Below are positions 1 through 8,126 of a DNA stretch of 64,000 nucleotides, in pieces; position 1 is the first letter of the stretch, and each line of letters starts with the position of its first letter. The stretch is from positions 1 to 64,000 of the forward strand of contig JALHHH010000006.1 in assembly GCA_022837485.1 (NCBI GenBank), written 5' to 3'. The position numbers were made by a program, and so were the translations under genes. The notes beneath the pieces were generated by a model. It had not been told where the DNA came from. It was given only the letters and a program-made list of their open reading frames with translations, and did not search any database. The DNA comes from Bacteroidales bacterium. GTDB taxonomy: Bacteria > Bacteroidota > Bacteroidia > Bacteroidales > Lentimicrobiaceae.

Positions 1-174
1 ATCAGCCAGGTTGTTGTATACAACTACCTCGGTCAGGTTGTTTACGAAAACAATGTAAACGGCGCTCAGACGCTTACGCTGAACGTACGCAACTACGAAG
101 CCGGCGCTTATCTGGTTAAATTTGTAACCAGGGAAGGCGAAAGCATCGCTAAGAAAGTTGTGGTTACCAAATAA
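1..174 (+). CDS. C-terminal end of a T9SS-sorted secreted protein (partial)
   Basis: The window opens inside a gene. Frame 1 is open from the first base to the TAA at 172-174 and gives 57 residues. They look like a type IX secretion sorting domain: a beta-rich segment with YNYLGQVVYENN, then YEAGAYLVKF, ending in a short basic stretch (AKKVVVTK). In Bacteroidota this tail directs a protein across the outer membrane and is removed at the surface. The catalytic or binding part lies upstream of the window, so the function cannot be told. Two hairpins follow the stop. The class of domain is fairly certain; the identity of the protein is unknown. Confidence 0.8.
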   Translation: MSQVVVYNYLGQVVYENNVNGAQTLTLNVRNYEAGAYLVKFVTREGESIAKKVVVTK

Positions 175-191
175 TCGTTAAATCGATCTGA

Positions 192-243
192 AGCACACTT
201 TAATGTGCTGCTGAAAAGGGGGCCGGCCGGCCCCCTTTTCTTT
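192..243 (+). terminator. Double hairpin terminator after the T9SS-tail gene
   Basis: A small hairpin (AGCACA/TGTGCT, 192-209) is followed by a strong GC hairpin with nine-base arms (AAAAGGGGG at 214-222, CCCCCTTTT at 231-239) and a short T run. It is suited to end the transcript of the gene that stops at 174. Confidence 0.85.
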
Positions 244-358
244 TAATGATGTCAAATATTTCTTCCCGATTTGTTCCTGACTACCGTTCATAAATGCCGG
301 GCATTATAAACGCCTATGTGGTGCCAAACTCTTATTAGGTCACGTTGGCATATTTAGG

Positions 359-366
359 TAAATTTG
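359..366 (+). promoter_or_regulatory. Bacteroidota -7 element (TAAATTTG) for the ABC-F gene
   Basis: TAAATTTG matches TAnnTTTG. Transcription would begin near 372, downstream of a possible TTG start at 364, so the ATG at 388 is the better start codon. No clear -33 TTG at the usual distance. Confidence 0.55.
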
Positions 367-387
367 CACACCATTAATTTCACCGGA

Positions 388-2274
388 ATGCTATCAGTTT
401 ATAACTTATCGGTTTATTTTACAGGGCGTTATCTATTTGATAGTGTTTCATTTCTGATTAGCGAGAGGGATCGGGTCGGACTGGTAGGTAAAAACGGAGC
501 CGGAAAAACTACGCTGCTCAGGATCATTACCGGGGAGCAGGAGCCCGAAGGGGGGAGCATTTCAAAACCAAACGGACTTGAGATTGGTTACCTTCCGCAG
601 GAGATTGTGACCACGGGTCCCGGAACTGTTTTTGAGGAGGCGATAAGAGCTTTTACCCCTGTACTGGCGCTAAAAGCCGAAGCCGACAAGCTTAGTCTGG
701 AGATATCCGAACGTACCGACTTTCATTCCGAAGCTTACCTTCAGCTTATAAATCGCCACCACGAAATAGAAGAGCGATACCGGATGCTTGGTGGTAATGA
801 GATGGAAGGCGAAACGGAAAAAATCCTTCTGGGTCTCGGATTCCGGACAACCGACTTCGCCCGTCTGTTGTCGGAATTCAGCGGAGGGTGGCGTATGCGC
901 GTTGAACTCGCAAAACTGCTGTTGCGCAAGCCGGGGCTACTATTACTTGATGAGCCGACCAATCACCTTGATATAGAGTCGATACAATGGCTCGAAGAAT
1001 ATTTAAAATCATTCCCGGGTGCCGTAATGGTTGTATCGCACGACCGGGCCTTCCTTGATAATGTAACCAACCGTACCATCGAAATTTCAAACGGTCGTAT
1101 TTACGACTTCCGTACCTCGTATACCGGATATGTGGAGCAGCGCGAAAGTCTGCGCGAGCAACAGATGGCTGCATTTACCAATCAGCAGCGACAGCTGGCC
1201 GACATTGAACGTTTTATTGAACGGTTCAGATATAAATCTACCAAAGCCAGACAGGTACAGTCGAAAATGAAAATGCTGGAGAAAATAGATCGGGTAGAAA
1301 TTGATGAAATCGATAAGAGTACCATTCACTTCCGCTTTCCGCCGGCTCCGCCGTCGGGTAAAATAGTTGTTGAAGCTGAAAACCTTGCTAAATTTTACGG
1401 AGATTACCGGGTATTCAGCAATGTGAATTTTGCAATAGAGCGCAACGATTTTGTTGCTCTTGTAGGCCGGAACGGTGAAGGAAAGACAACTTTGGCAAAA
1501 ATTCTTGCCGAGAATCTTAGTCACGATGGTGTGTGCAGGCTCGGACACAACGTTCGGCTTGGGTATTATGCACAGAATCAGGCTGATCTGCTCGATCCCG
1601 AAAGGACAGTTTTTGAAACCATCGATGAGGTTGCCGTGGGTGAAATCCGAACAAAAGTCAGAAATATCCTCGGCAGCTTTCTGTTTTCGGGTGAAGATAC
1701 AGAGAAAAAGGTGAAAGTGCTTTCAGGAGGTGAGAAGTCAAGACTAGCCCTCGCACGTTTGCTACTTTCGCCGGTAAATCTTTTGATTCTTGATGAGCCG
1801 ACCAACCATTTATCCCACGATCGTGATTTTCTGCAGGGACTAACGAGTAAGATCTTTGAATTTCGCGAGGGAATGGTAAAACAGCACATAGGCGACATCT
1901 ATGATTTTCTTGATAAGCGACGGATAGCCACCCTTGACGAACTGAGCGGCGCAGGCAGAAGTGCCATGCAGGATGGCGTATCGCAGACGGTTTCGGCTAA
2001 CAAAGCTTCGTATGAGAAAAAGCGGATGCTCGAAAAGGAGATTCGCAAGCTTAGTTCAAAGATTGAAAAAGTTGAAGAGAACATCAATCGCCTGGAAGCT
2101 CAAATTGCCGAAATTGACGGGATGCTTTCAAATCCGGGGTTACACACCGATTCTCTTTCCGATGGCTCCGTATTTAAAAAATATGAATTGCTGCGCAGCG
2201 AACTAACCTCAGAAATGGATAGCTGGGAAAAACTTCATTTCGAACTCGAAGAAATTAAGGGACAGGACAGCTGA
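388..2274 (+). CDS. ABC-F family ATPase with a shortened second nucleotide-binding domain
   Basis: Soluble twin-ATPase protein of the ABC-F family, whose studied members act on the ribosome (translation factors or antibiotic protection). The first ATPase domain is complete: Walker A GKNGAGKTT at residues 34-42, signature FSGGW, Walker B LLLLDEPTNHLD near 185, and SHDR. A linker rich in charged residues follows, then the second domain with GRNGEGKTT near 358, LSGGE near 444 and LLILDEPTNHL. There NHL is joined directly to SHDRDFL at residues 475/476. The first domain has 22 residues between these motifs, so the D-loop and a helix-strand unit are missing from domain two. A charged coiled-coil C-terminus follows. 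I chose ATG 388 over TTG 364 because a -7 element overlaps the TTG. Family certain; whether this copy works is doubtful. Confidence 0.9.
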   Translation: MLSVYNLSVYFTGRYLFDSVSFLISERDRVGLVGKNGAGKTTLLRIITGEQEPEGGSISKPNGLEIGYLPQEIVTTGPGTVFEEAIRAFTPVLALKAEADKLSLEISERTDFHSEAYLQLINRHHEIEERYRMLGGNEMEGETEKILLGLGFRTTDFARLLSEFSGGWRMRVELAKLLLRKPGLLLLDEPTNHLDIESIQWLEEYLKSFPGAVMVVSHDRAFLDNVTNRTIEISNGRIYDFRTSYTGYVEQRESLREQQMAAFTNQQRQLADIERFIERFRYKSTKARQVQSKMKMLEKIDRVEIDEIDKSTIHFRFPPAPPSGKIVVEAENLAKFYGDYRVFSNVNFAIERNDFVALVGRNGEGKTTLAKILAENLSHDGVCRLGHNVRLGYYAQNQADLLDPERTVFETIDEVAVGEIRTKVRNILGSFLFSGEDTEKKVKVLSGGEKSRLALARLLLSPVNLLILDEPTNHLSHDRDFLQGLTSKIFEFREGMVKQHIGDIYDFLDKRRIATLDELSGAGRSAMQDGVSQTVSANKASYEKKRMLEKEIRKLSSKIEKVEENINRLEAQIAEIDGMLSNPGLHTDSLSDGSVFKKYELLRSELTSEMDSWEKLHFELEEIKGQDS

Positions 2275-2278
2275 TATC

Positions 2279-3259
2279 TCAGAATTTGCGGTCAAGCATT
2301 CCGGAAATAAGCTTCATCAGCGGTTCCAGCGCTTCCGGTTTAAGTCTGATCTTTTTCAGACTTTCCATGCCCTTATTGTAATAGGAGGCAATTATGTCCC
2401 TTGTACTTTCCTGAACTCCGTTCCGAACGAAAATATCAAGTACTCTGCCAACTTTTTCTGCGGGATCGCTAATACTGCCCGAGTAGATTGCCTGAAGTTC
2501 GTGCTTGCCGGCTTCCGATGCATTTTGAAGTGCTTTCAGGTATAAATAGGTTTTTTTGTTTACCACGATATCGCCACCGGTTTTCTTACCAAAGGTGCGT
2601 TCATCGCCGAAAGCATCCAGGTAATCATCCTGAAGCTGGAATGCTATACCAATATTTTCGCCGAATGCGTAAATGTGCCCGGCTTCTTCAGTGGAAGCAC
2701 CGCCGATAATTGCCCCTATTTTCAGACTTGCTGCAAGCAGTACTGCAGTTTTCAGACGAATCATCGTTATATACTCCTCAAGACTGACGGATTCAGTAGT
2801 TTCGAAGTCGATGTCGTATTGTTGTCCTTCGCATACTTCAATGGCAGTACGTGTGAAAACATCCATGAGTCCCGGAAGCAGTTCGGGATCTGAGGCCGAA
2901 AGCTGTCCGTATGCTATGGCAAACATAGTGTCTCCGGAGAGGATAGCCGTGTTGATGTTCCATTTTTTGTAAACTGTTTCAGCACCTCTACGCAGGGGTG
3001 CCTGATCGATGATATCGTCGTGCAGCAGTGTAAAGTTGTGAAAGATCTCTATAGCCGTTGCAGCCGGCAGAGCACGTTCCGGATTGCCTCCGAACATCTG
3101 CGCGGCAACAAGCGTCAGCAGGGGTCTTAAACGCTTGCCTCCCTGATTCATGGTGTAGCTTATCGGTTCATACAAACCGGAGGGTTCTTTGTAAACCGGA
3201 AGTAAAGCAATGGCATTGGAGACCATTTGCTGCAGATGCTCTACTGAATAACTTTGCAT
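2279..3259 (-). CDS. Polyprenyl (isoprenyl) diphosphate synthase
   Basis: 326-residue all-alpha trans-prenyltransferase that condenses isopentenyl diphosphate with an allylic diphosphate to make longer isoprenoid chains, for quinones or undecaprenyl-type carriers. Both aspartate-rich motifs are visible: LLHDDIIDQAPLRRG near residue 80 (first DDxxD) and FQLQDDYLDAFGD near 210 (second). The QGGKRLRP segment near residue 35 binds diphosphate. It starts 17 bases after the stop of rmlA on the same strand, so the two are probably co-transcribed. It ends four bases from the convergent ABC-F gene. The product chain length cannot be read from sequence by eye; a long-chain (octaprenyl-like) synthase is most likely in this lineage. 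Confidence 0.92.
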   Translation of the reverse strand: MQSYSVEHLQQMVSNAIALLPVYKEPSGLYEPISYTMNQGGKRLRPLLTLVAAQMFGGNPERALPAATAIEIFHNFTLLHDDIIDQAPLRRGAETVYKKWNINTAILSGDTMFAIAYGQLSASDPELLPGLMDVFTRTAIEVCEGQQYDIDFETTESVSLEEYITMIRLKTAVLLAASLKIGAIIGGASTEEAGHIYAFGENIGIAFQLQDDYLDAFGDERTFGKKTGGDIVVNKKTYLYLKALQNASEAGKHELQAIYSGSISDPAEKVGRVLDIFVRNGVQESTRDIIASYYNKGMESLKKIRLKPEALEPLMKLISGMLDRKF

Positions 3260-3276
3260 GGCTGTGTTTATAATGT

Positions 3277-4134
3277 TCAGGGTATATGCATCAGGTAGTC
3301 GCCGTAGCCACTCTTCCGCAGGGGCTGAGCAAGGGTATGCAGCTGTTCCCGGTTGATAAAGCCCATTCGATAGGCAATCTCTTCAATGCAACCGATTTTC
3401 AGACCCTGACGGTTTTCAATTACTTCAACAAATTGCGAAGCCTGGAGCAGCGAGCTGAACGTTCCGGTATCAAGCCAGGCAGTACCGCGGCTCATGGTTT
3501 TCACCTTTAATTTTCCTCTTTCAAGGTACCAGCGGTTTACATCTGTAATTTCATACTCACCCCGGACACTCGGCTGGATGTCCCGTGCAACTTCCACCAC
3601 GCTGTTATCGTAAAAATAGAGGCCGGGAACGGCATAATTGCTTTTGGGTTGTTTTGGCTTTTCTTCTATCGAGATGGCCTTGCCGGCAGTATCAAATTCT
3701 ACAACACCATACCGCTCAGGATCGGCAACATGATAGGCGAAAACAATGCCTCCATCGGGCTTTCTGCATTCGCCAAGCAAAGTTTGAAGGCCCGAACTGT
3801 AAAAGATATTGTCGCCCAGGATTAACGCAGCATCGTCCTTGCCGATAAAAGGAGCACCTATAACGAATGCCTGTGCCAGTCCGTTGGGTACATGCTGCAC
3901 TGCATAGCTGAAACGGCATCCAAGCGATTTACCGTCGCCGAGAAGCTTCTCAAAATTTGGCAGATCGTACGGAGTGGAAATAATGAGAATTTCATTAATG
4001 CCGGCCATCATCAGTACCGACAGAGGGTAGTATATCATCGGTTTATCGTAAACCGGCATAAGCTGCTTGCTTACAGCCAGTGTAAGAGGGTGCAAACGGG
4101 TGCCGGATCCGCCGGCAAGTATGATTCCTTTCAT
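3277..4134 (-). CDS. rfbA: Glucose-1-phosphate thymidylyltransferase
   Basis: 285-residue nucleotidyltransferase (RmlA/RfbA) that makes dTDP-glucose from glucose-1-phosphate and dTTP, the first step to dTDP-rhamnose and other surface sugars. The N-terminus has the family signature LAGGSGTRLHPLT followed by SKQLMPVYDKPMIYYP. Further marks are LGDNIFY near residue 107, the EEKPKQPKSNYAVPGLYFYD stretch and GTAWLDTGT near 220. Length is normal for the family. No rmlB, C or D is adjacent, which is unusual since these genes often cluster; here it is followed by the polyprenyl synthase gene. Assignment is very secure. Confidence 0.96.
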   Translation of the reverse strand: MKGIILAGGSGTRLHPLTLAVSKQLMPVYDKPMIYYPLSVLMMAGINEILIISTPYDLPNFEKLLGDGKSLGCRFSYAVQHVPNGLAQAFVIGAPFIGKDDAALILGDNIFYSSGLQTLLGECRKPDGGIVFAYHVADPERYGVVEFDTAGKAISIEEKPKQPKSNYAVPGLYFYDNSVVEVARDIQPSVRGEYEITDVNRWYLERGKLKVKTMSRGTAWLDTGTFSSLLQASQFVEVIENRQGLKIGCIEEIAYRMGFINREQLHTLAQPLRKSGYGDYLMHIP

Positions 4135-4227
4135 CCGGTTTTATACTTTATATCTATGTGTTAATGTAATGCTGTTGTCTTTCAAAATCCTTGAATTGAC
4201 GGGCTGCTTTATTAACAGATTTCCGTC

Positions 4228-6642
4228 CTATATTTTCAGTTCCGGTCTTTCAACCTCATCGCTTTCAGACTGTTCATCTCCATTAAACTCACTTTCCTCA
4301 TTCTCCTCAAATATCTCGATCAGTGGCTCTTCAAATTTTGGTGTGGTTATCCATTTATCGAGCGAAAGCAGAAGCGAGGGAAGTAACATCAGATTTGAAA
4401 AAAGGGCAACGATCAGGGTAAACGAAATCAGGAACCCAACCGATTGGGTGCCGCCAAACGATGAGAGTGTAAATATTCCAAACCCAAGAAACAGCACTAT
4501 GGATGAATAGATCATGCTGAAACCGGTTTCCCTGAGAGCGGAAAAGACGGAAATGCGGATATCCCAGTTGTTATGCTTCAGCGCCAGGCGGTATCTCGAT
4601 AGAAAATGTATGGCATTATCGACCGATATTCCCAGGGCAATGCTGAAAATCAGGATGGTGGATGGTTTTATAGGTATGTTGAAGTAACCCATCAGCGCAG
4701 CTGTCATTATCTGGGGAAGCAAATTCGGCACCATGGAAACAGCTACCATCTTAAACGATGAGAACATAAGGCCCATTAGAATACTGATAAGTATGACCGC
4801 CATGATAAGGCTGGTCATCAGGTTATTGACAAGGTATGTTGTCCCTTTTAAAAATACCAGGCTTGTACCTGTAAGTTCAACCGAATACTTACCGGGATCG
4901 AAAATGGAATCTATATCTGGTTTCAGCTCATCCTTAATCCGCTGAATGTCGTGGGTTCCAATATTCGCCATCTGCACGCTGATGCGTGTTCGGCTCAGAG
5001 TGGTATCCACAAAGGAATTGAGAATAGTGCGCTTACCGGACTGCATTGAAGGCAGATACTGCATGATAAAATTCCGCTCCTGGCTGTTGGGGATTCCGTA
5101 CATTTCAGGATTCCCGTTGTAGAATGCCTGTTTAGAATACTTTACCAGCTCAGCCACCGAGAGCGGTTTCGAGAACTCGGGATACCGGGCAAGAGTGTCC
5201 TGCAACTCACTTATCTTCTGAATCGTCGACATCTGCATAACGCCTCTCGGCTTGCGCGTATCGATGGTGATCTCAAACGGCAGGATTCCTTTAAATTCTT
5301 TTTCAAAAAACAGAAGATCCTGATACATCGGGTGACGATGCGGTACATCGTCCACAACATTGCCGGTGGTCTTCAGCAAATTGATGCCGACAAGCCCGAA
5401 ACCAAGTATAACGATAGCTGAAATATAAATGGTCTTGCGGTGATTTTCAACAAGCCCGGCTACTTTGTCGATCAGGCCGGTGGTGAACTTGTTGTCGAGA
5501 TGTTTTATATGCCTTAACTGCGGAGGATCGAGGTAACTGTAGAGAATGGGAATCAGGAAAATTGACAGCACGAACACAACCATGATGTTTATGGCTGCAA
5601 CAATCCCAAATTCGACCAGCAGGCTGTTGCCGGTGATGATGAAAGAGGCAAAACCGGTTGCAGTGGTAAGATTGGTGAGAAACGTCGCGTTACCGGTACG
5701 CACTACCACTCTTGAAAGAGCTTTAACCTTATTGCCGTGCTCCCTGAATTCGTGATGGTACTTGTTGAGAAGAAAAATGCAGTTTTCAACGCCTATGATA
5801 ATAAGCAGGGGAGGAATGATGCCCGTAAGGATGGTAATTTCATATCCGAGCAGTCCTATGATTCCCATTGCCCAGATTACGCTTATGGTAACTATCATCA
5901 ACGGAAATAAAACTGCCTTGAACGACCGGAAAAAGATAAACAGTACGATGGATGCAATCAGCAGTGACAGCAGGGTAAACATCAGCAATTCCTGCTGTAC
6001 CATTTTCATGGTTTTGGTGCGGATGTATGGCATCCCTGAAAAGTGAACCTCCACATCGTGCTTTCCGCTGAATTTCTCAACTTCAATTTCAATATCCCTT
6101 ACAAGGCTGATCCGGCTTTTATTATTTACCTTCTCTTTGTCAAGGGTGAGCATCATAAGGGTGGCGTTGCTCTCTTTATTCAGAACAAGTCCATCGTAGA
6201 AGGGGAGATCGAAAATTATTTTTTTTATGCTATCCAGCTCTGCCTGGGTTTGCGGCTTTCGGCCGATGACCGGTTTAAAGTCGAATTTCCGGGAACTTTC
6301 GTTTTTTTCGAGCGTATAAAGTTTGGCAATCGAAAGCACTTCCTCCACACCGTCGACTTCCCTCAGGTTTTCGGTAAGGTCGTACCAGTCGTTGAACTCA
6401 TCAAGATTGAATAACGATTCGTCTTTCACTCCGATAAAAAGCACAGACCCGTCCTGACCAAACGTCTCCCGGAAATCGCTGTAAACAATCATGGCTGTAT
6501 CGGTAGAAGGCAGCATTTGCGCCATTTCGTAAGAAAGGTGCACGTCAAGAGCTTTATATCCCATAAAGGCAGTGATCAGTATTATGGCGATCAGGTTGCC
6601 AAGACGGTTACGCAGAATGAATCGGACAAGGTATTTCCACAT
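4228..6642 (-). CDS. RND/MMPL-family exporter
   Basis: 804-residue inner-membrane protein with the RND/MMPL plan: one N-terminal membrane helix (residues 8-28), a periplasmic loop, a block of about five helices (near 220-385), a helix near 405, a second periplasmic loop, and a second block of five helices (near 620-765). The conserved second-block motif GISVDNAIHFLSRYR is present, as is GVENCIFLLNKYHHEF in the first. Family members export lipids, hopanoids or drugs using the proton gradient; the substrate is unknown. The C-terminus is a strongly acidic tail (about 30 residues rich in E, D and S). It stands alone and is divergent from the dehydrogenase gene; a -7 element lies at 6717-6724. Confidence 0.88.
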   Translation of the reverse strand: MWKYLVRFILRNRLGNLIAIILITAFMGYKALDVHLSYEMAQMLPSTDTAMIVYSDFRETFGQDGSVLFIGVKDESLFNLDEFNDWYDLTENLREVDGVEEVLSIAKLYTLEKNESSRKFDFKPVIGRKPQTQAELDSIKKIIFDLPFYDGLVLNKESNATLMMLTLDKEKVNNKSRISLVRDIEIEVEKFSGKHDVEVHFSGMPYIRTKTMKMVQQELLMFTLLSLLIASIVLFIFFRSFKAVLFPLMIVTISVIWAMGIIGLLGYEITILTGIIPPLLIIIGVENCIFLLNKYHHEFREHGNKVKALSRVVVRTGNATFLTNLTTATGFASFIITGNSLLVEFGIVAAINIMVVFVLSIFLIPILYSYLDPPQLRHIKHLDNKFTTGLIDKVAGLVENHRKTIYISAIVILGFGLVGINLLKTTGNVVDDVPHRHPMYQDLLFFEKEFKGILPFEITIDTRKPRGVMQMSTIQKISELQDTLARYPEFSKPLSVAELVKYSKQAFYNGNPEMYGIPNSQERNFIMQYLPSMQSGKRTILNSFVDTTLSRTRISVQMANIGTHDIQRIKDELKPDIDSIFDPGKYSVELTGTSLVFLKGTTYLVNNLMTSLIMAVILISILMGLMFSSFKMVAVSMVPNLLPQIMTAALMGYFNIPIKPSTILIFSIALGISVDNAIHFLSRYRLALKHNNWDIRISVFSALRETGFSMIYSSIVLFLGFGIFTLSSFGGTQSVGFLISFTLIVALFSNLMLLPSLLLSLDKWITTPKFEEPLIEIFEENEESEFNGDEQSESDEVERPELKI

Positions 6643-6716
6643 GCGGTATTAATTCAACGGTGGCTTCGTTACTTTTCAATCATCGCAACTGCGGCGGATG
6701 ATGGATTATTTGCGGC

Positions 6717-6724
6717 CAAAAGTA
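6717..6724 (-). promoter_or_regulatory. -7 element for the RND exporter
   Basis: On the minus strand TACTTTTG matches TAnnTTTG, about 75 bases before the ATG at 6642. No -33 TTG was seen at the usual distance. Confidence 0.45.
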
Positions 6725-6894
6725 CGATATTCCCCGGATTCTTTATTGATTATCGGTAAAAATCGAACGGTTAATTTGATGAGCATGTGCTGTATATTAC
6801 TTGAAGTTCAGTGAATTGCTTTCCTGCTGATGTTTTATCCCGGTGCACGGAACAAATAATTGTCCGTCAACCCGATCTTTTTTTTCAGCTGCAT

Positions 6895-6924
6895 TTTGCC
6901 GGTTCAATTCAGACTGTACCTTTG
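6895..6924 (+). promoter_or_regulatory. Bacteroidota promoter for the dehydrogenase gene
   Basis: TTTG at 6895-6898, an 18-base spacer, then TACCTTTG at 6917-6924. A purine-rich AAGGAG (6930-6935) stands seven bases before the ATG at 6943, so promoter, ribosome site and start agree. Confidence 0.7.
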
Positions 6925-6942
6925 CAACCAAGGAGTTTTCTT

Positions 6943-7899
6943 ATGGAAAAGCGTGTTTTATTTTTGGATACGGCTCACCCTTCACTTGCGGAAGAGCTTG
7001 AAAAAATGGGATTTGAATGTACGCATTACCACGGTAACGACCGGCAGGCCATTCTTTCGGTAATTGGTGATTTCGACGGAATCGTCATCCGGAGCAAAAT
7101 TAAACTCGATCGCCGGGTTCTGGAGAAAGCTCACAGGCTGAAGTTTATAGGCAGGGTAGGAGCCGGAATGGAAAATATCGATGTTCCCTATGCCGAATCC
7201 AGGGGGATACGATGCCTGAATGCCCCGGAAGGCAACCGGGATGCCGTTGGCGAACATGCCATTGGTATGTTGCTGGCACTCAATAACCACCTATGCAGGG
7301 TCAACCGCCAGGTCCGTAACGGCATATGGATACGCGAAGCAAACAGAGGTACCGAAATACAGGGCAAGACCATCGGAATTATCGGCTACGGAAATATGGG
7401 CAGCGCGTTTGCCGAAAAGCTCATCGGATTCGGAGTACGGATAATAGCTTACGATAAATACCTTTCGGGATTTGGAAATCAATTTGTACACGAAGTGCAA
7501 ATGGATGCCATCTTCCGGGAAACCGATGTCCTCAGCCTTCATGTGCCTCTGACTGCAGAAACGCATCACCTGGTTGACAAAACCTACCTGCAGTCGTTTG
7601 AAAAACCGATCATCTTAGTCAACACAGCCAGGGGACAATGCGTGAAGACTGCCGATCTGCTGGATGCCATAGATACCGGATCCGTGGCCGGAGCTGCCCT
7701 TGATGTGCTTGAATACGAGAGCTTGTCCTTCGAGAACCTGAATGCGGAAGATCTGCCTCCCGGTTTCAAACGGCTTATTGAATGCGAAAAGGTCCTGTTG
7801 TCGCCACATATCGCCGGGTGGACCCACGAGTCGAACCGCAAACTGGCCATCGCCCTTGTTCAAAAAATTGCTGCTCTTTACGGGATGCAGTTCCAATAA
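6943..7899 (+). CDS. D-2-hydroxyacid dehydrogenase (phosphoglycerate-dehydrogenase-like)
   Basis: 318-residue NAD-dependent oxidoreductase of the D-isomer-specific 2-hydroxyacid dehydrogenase family. The Rossmann motif GIIGYGNMGSAFAEKL lies near residue 145. Catalytic positions are visible: the arginine in NTARGQCV near 227, the acidic residue in LDVLEYES near 256, and the histidine in LSPHIAGWTHES near 287. The catalytic half begins with VIRSKIKLD. It resembles the SerA core without the C-terminal ACT domain, so 3-phosphoglycerate, 2-hydroxyacids or another substrate are all possible. The longer open frame to 6811 was rejected because a promoter and ribosome site sit just before ATG 6943. 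Confidence 0.87.
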   Translation: MEKRVLFLDTAHPSLAEELEKMGFECTHYHGNDRQAILSVIGDFDGIVIRSKIKLDRRVLEKAHRLKFIGRVGAGMENIDVPYAESRGIRCLNAPEGNRDAVGEHAIGMLLALNNHLCRVNRQVRNGIWIREANRGTEIQGKTIGIIGYGNMGSAFAEKLIGFGVRIIAYDKYLSGFGNQFVHEVQMDAIFRETDVLSLHVPLTAETHHLVDKTYLQSFEKPIILVNTARGQCVKTADLLDAIDTGSVAGAALDVLEYESLSFENLNAEDLPPGFKRLIECEKVLLSPHIAGWTHESNRKLAIALVQKIAALYGMQFQ

Positions 7900-8104
7900 G
7901 ATAATCCTGCCCGACAGAAATGCAATTATTTTCTTGTTTCCCGGATGGGTGCTTCAGAATTCCATCCCGGCAAGGCGATAATCCTAAACTCCACAACAGA
8001 AGCTGATGATGGTCAGATAATTACATCAAGCAGTTGGTAACAGGTCCAAAACAATTCCTTTATAATCCGGAAATTCAGCGGGATTTTGAGACTTTAAAAA
8101 GTGC

Positions 8105-8112
8105 TATCTTTG
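8105..8112 (+). promoter_or_regulatory. -7 element (TATCTTTG) for lysS
   Basis: Located 15 bases before the preferred ATG at 8127. The upstream TTTG (8085-8088) gives a slightly short 16-base spacer. The site lies inside the longer open frame that starts at 8034, which argues against that start. Confidence 0.6.
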
Positions 8113-8126
8113 CAAAAAATTTTTGT

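Larger units (their letters stand above)
6643..6942. other. Divergent intergenic region with promoters on both strands
   Basis: 300 bases between the RND exporter (left) and the dehydrogenase (right). I see one promoter for each direction and no credible small gene. Confidence 0.6.
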
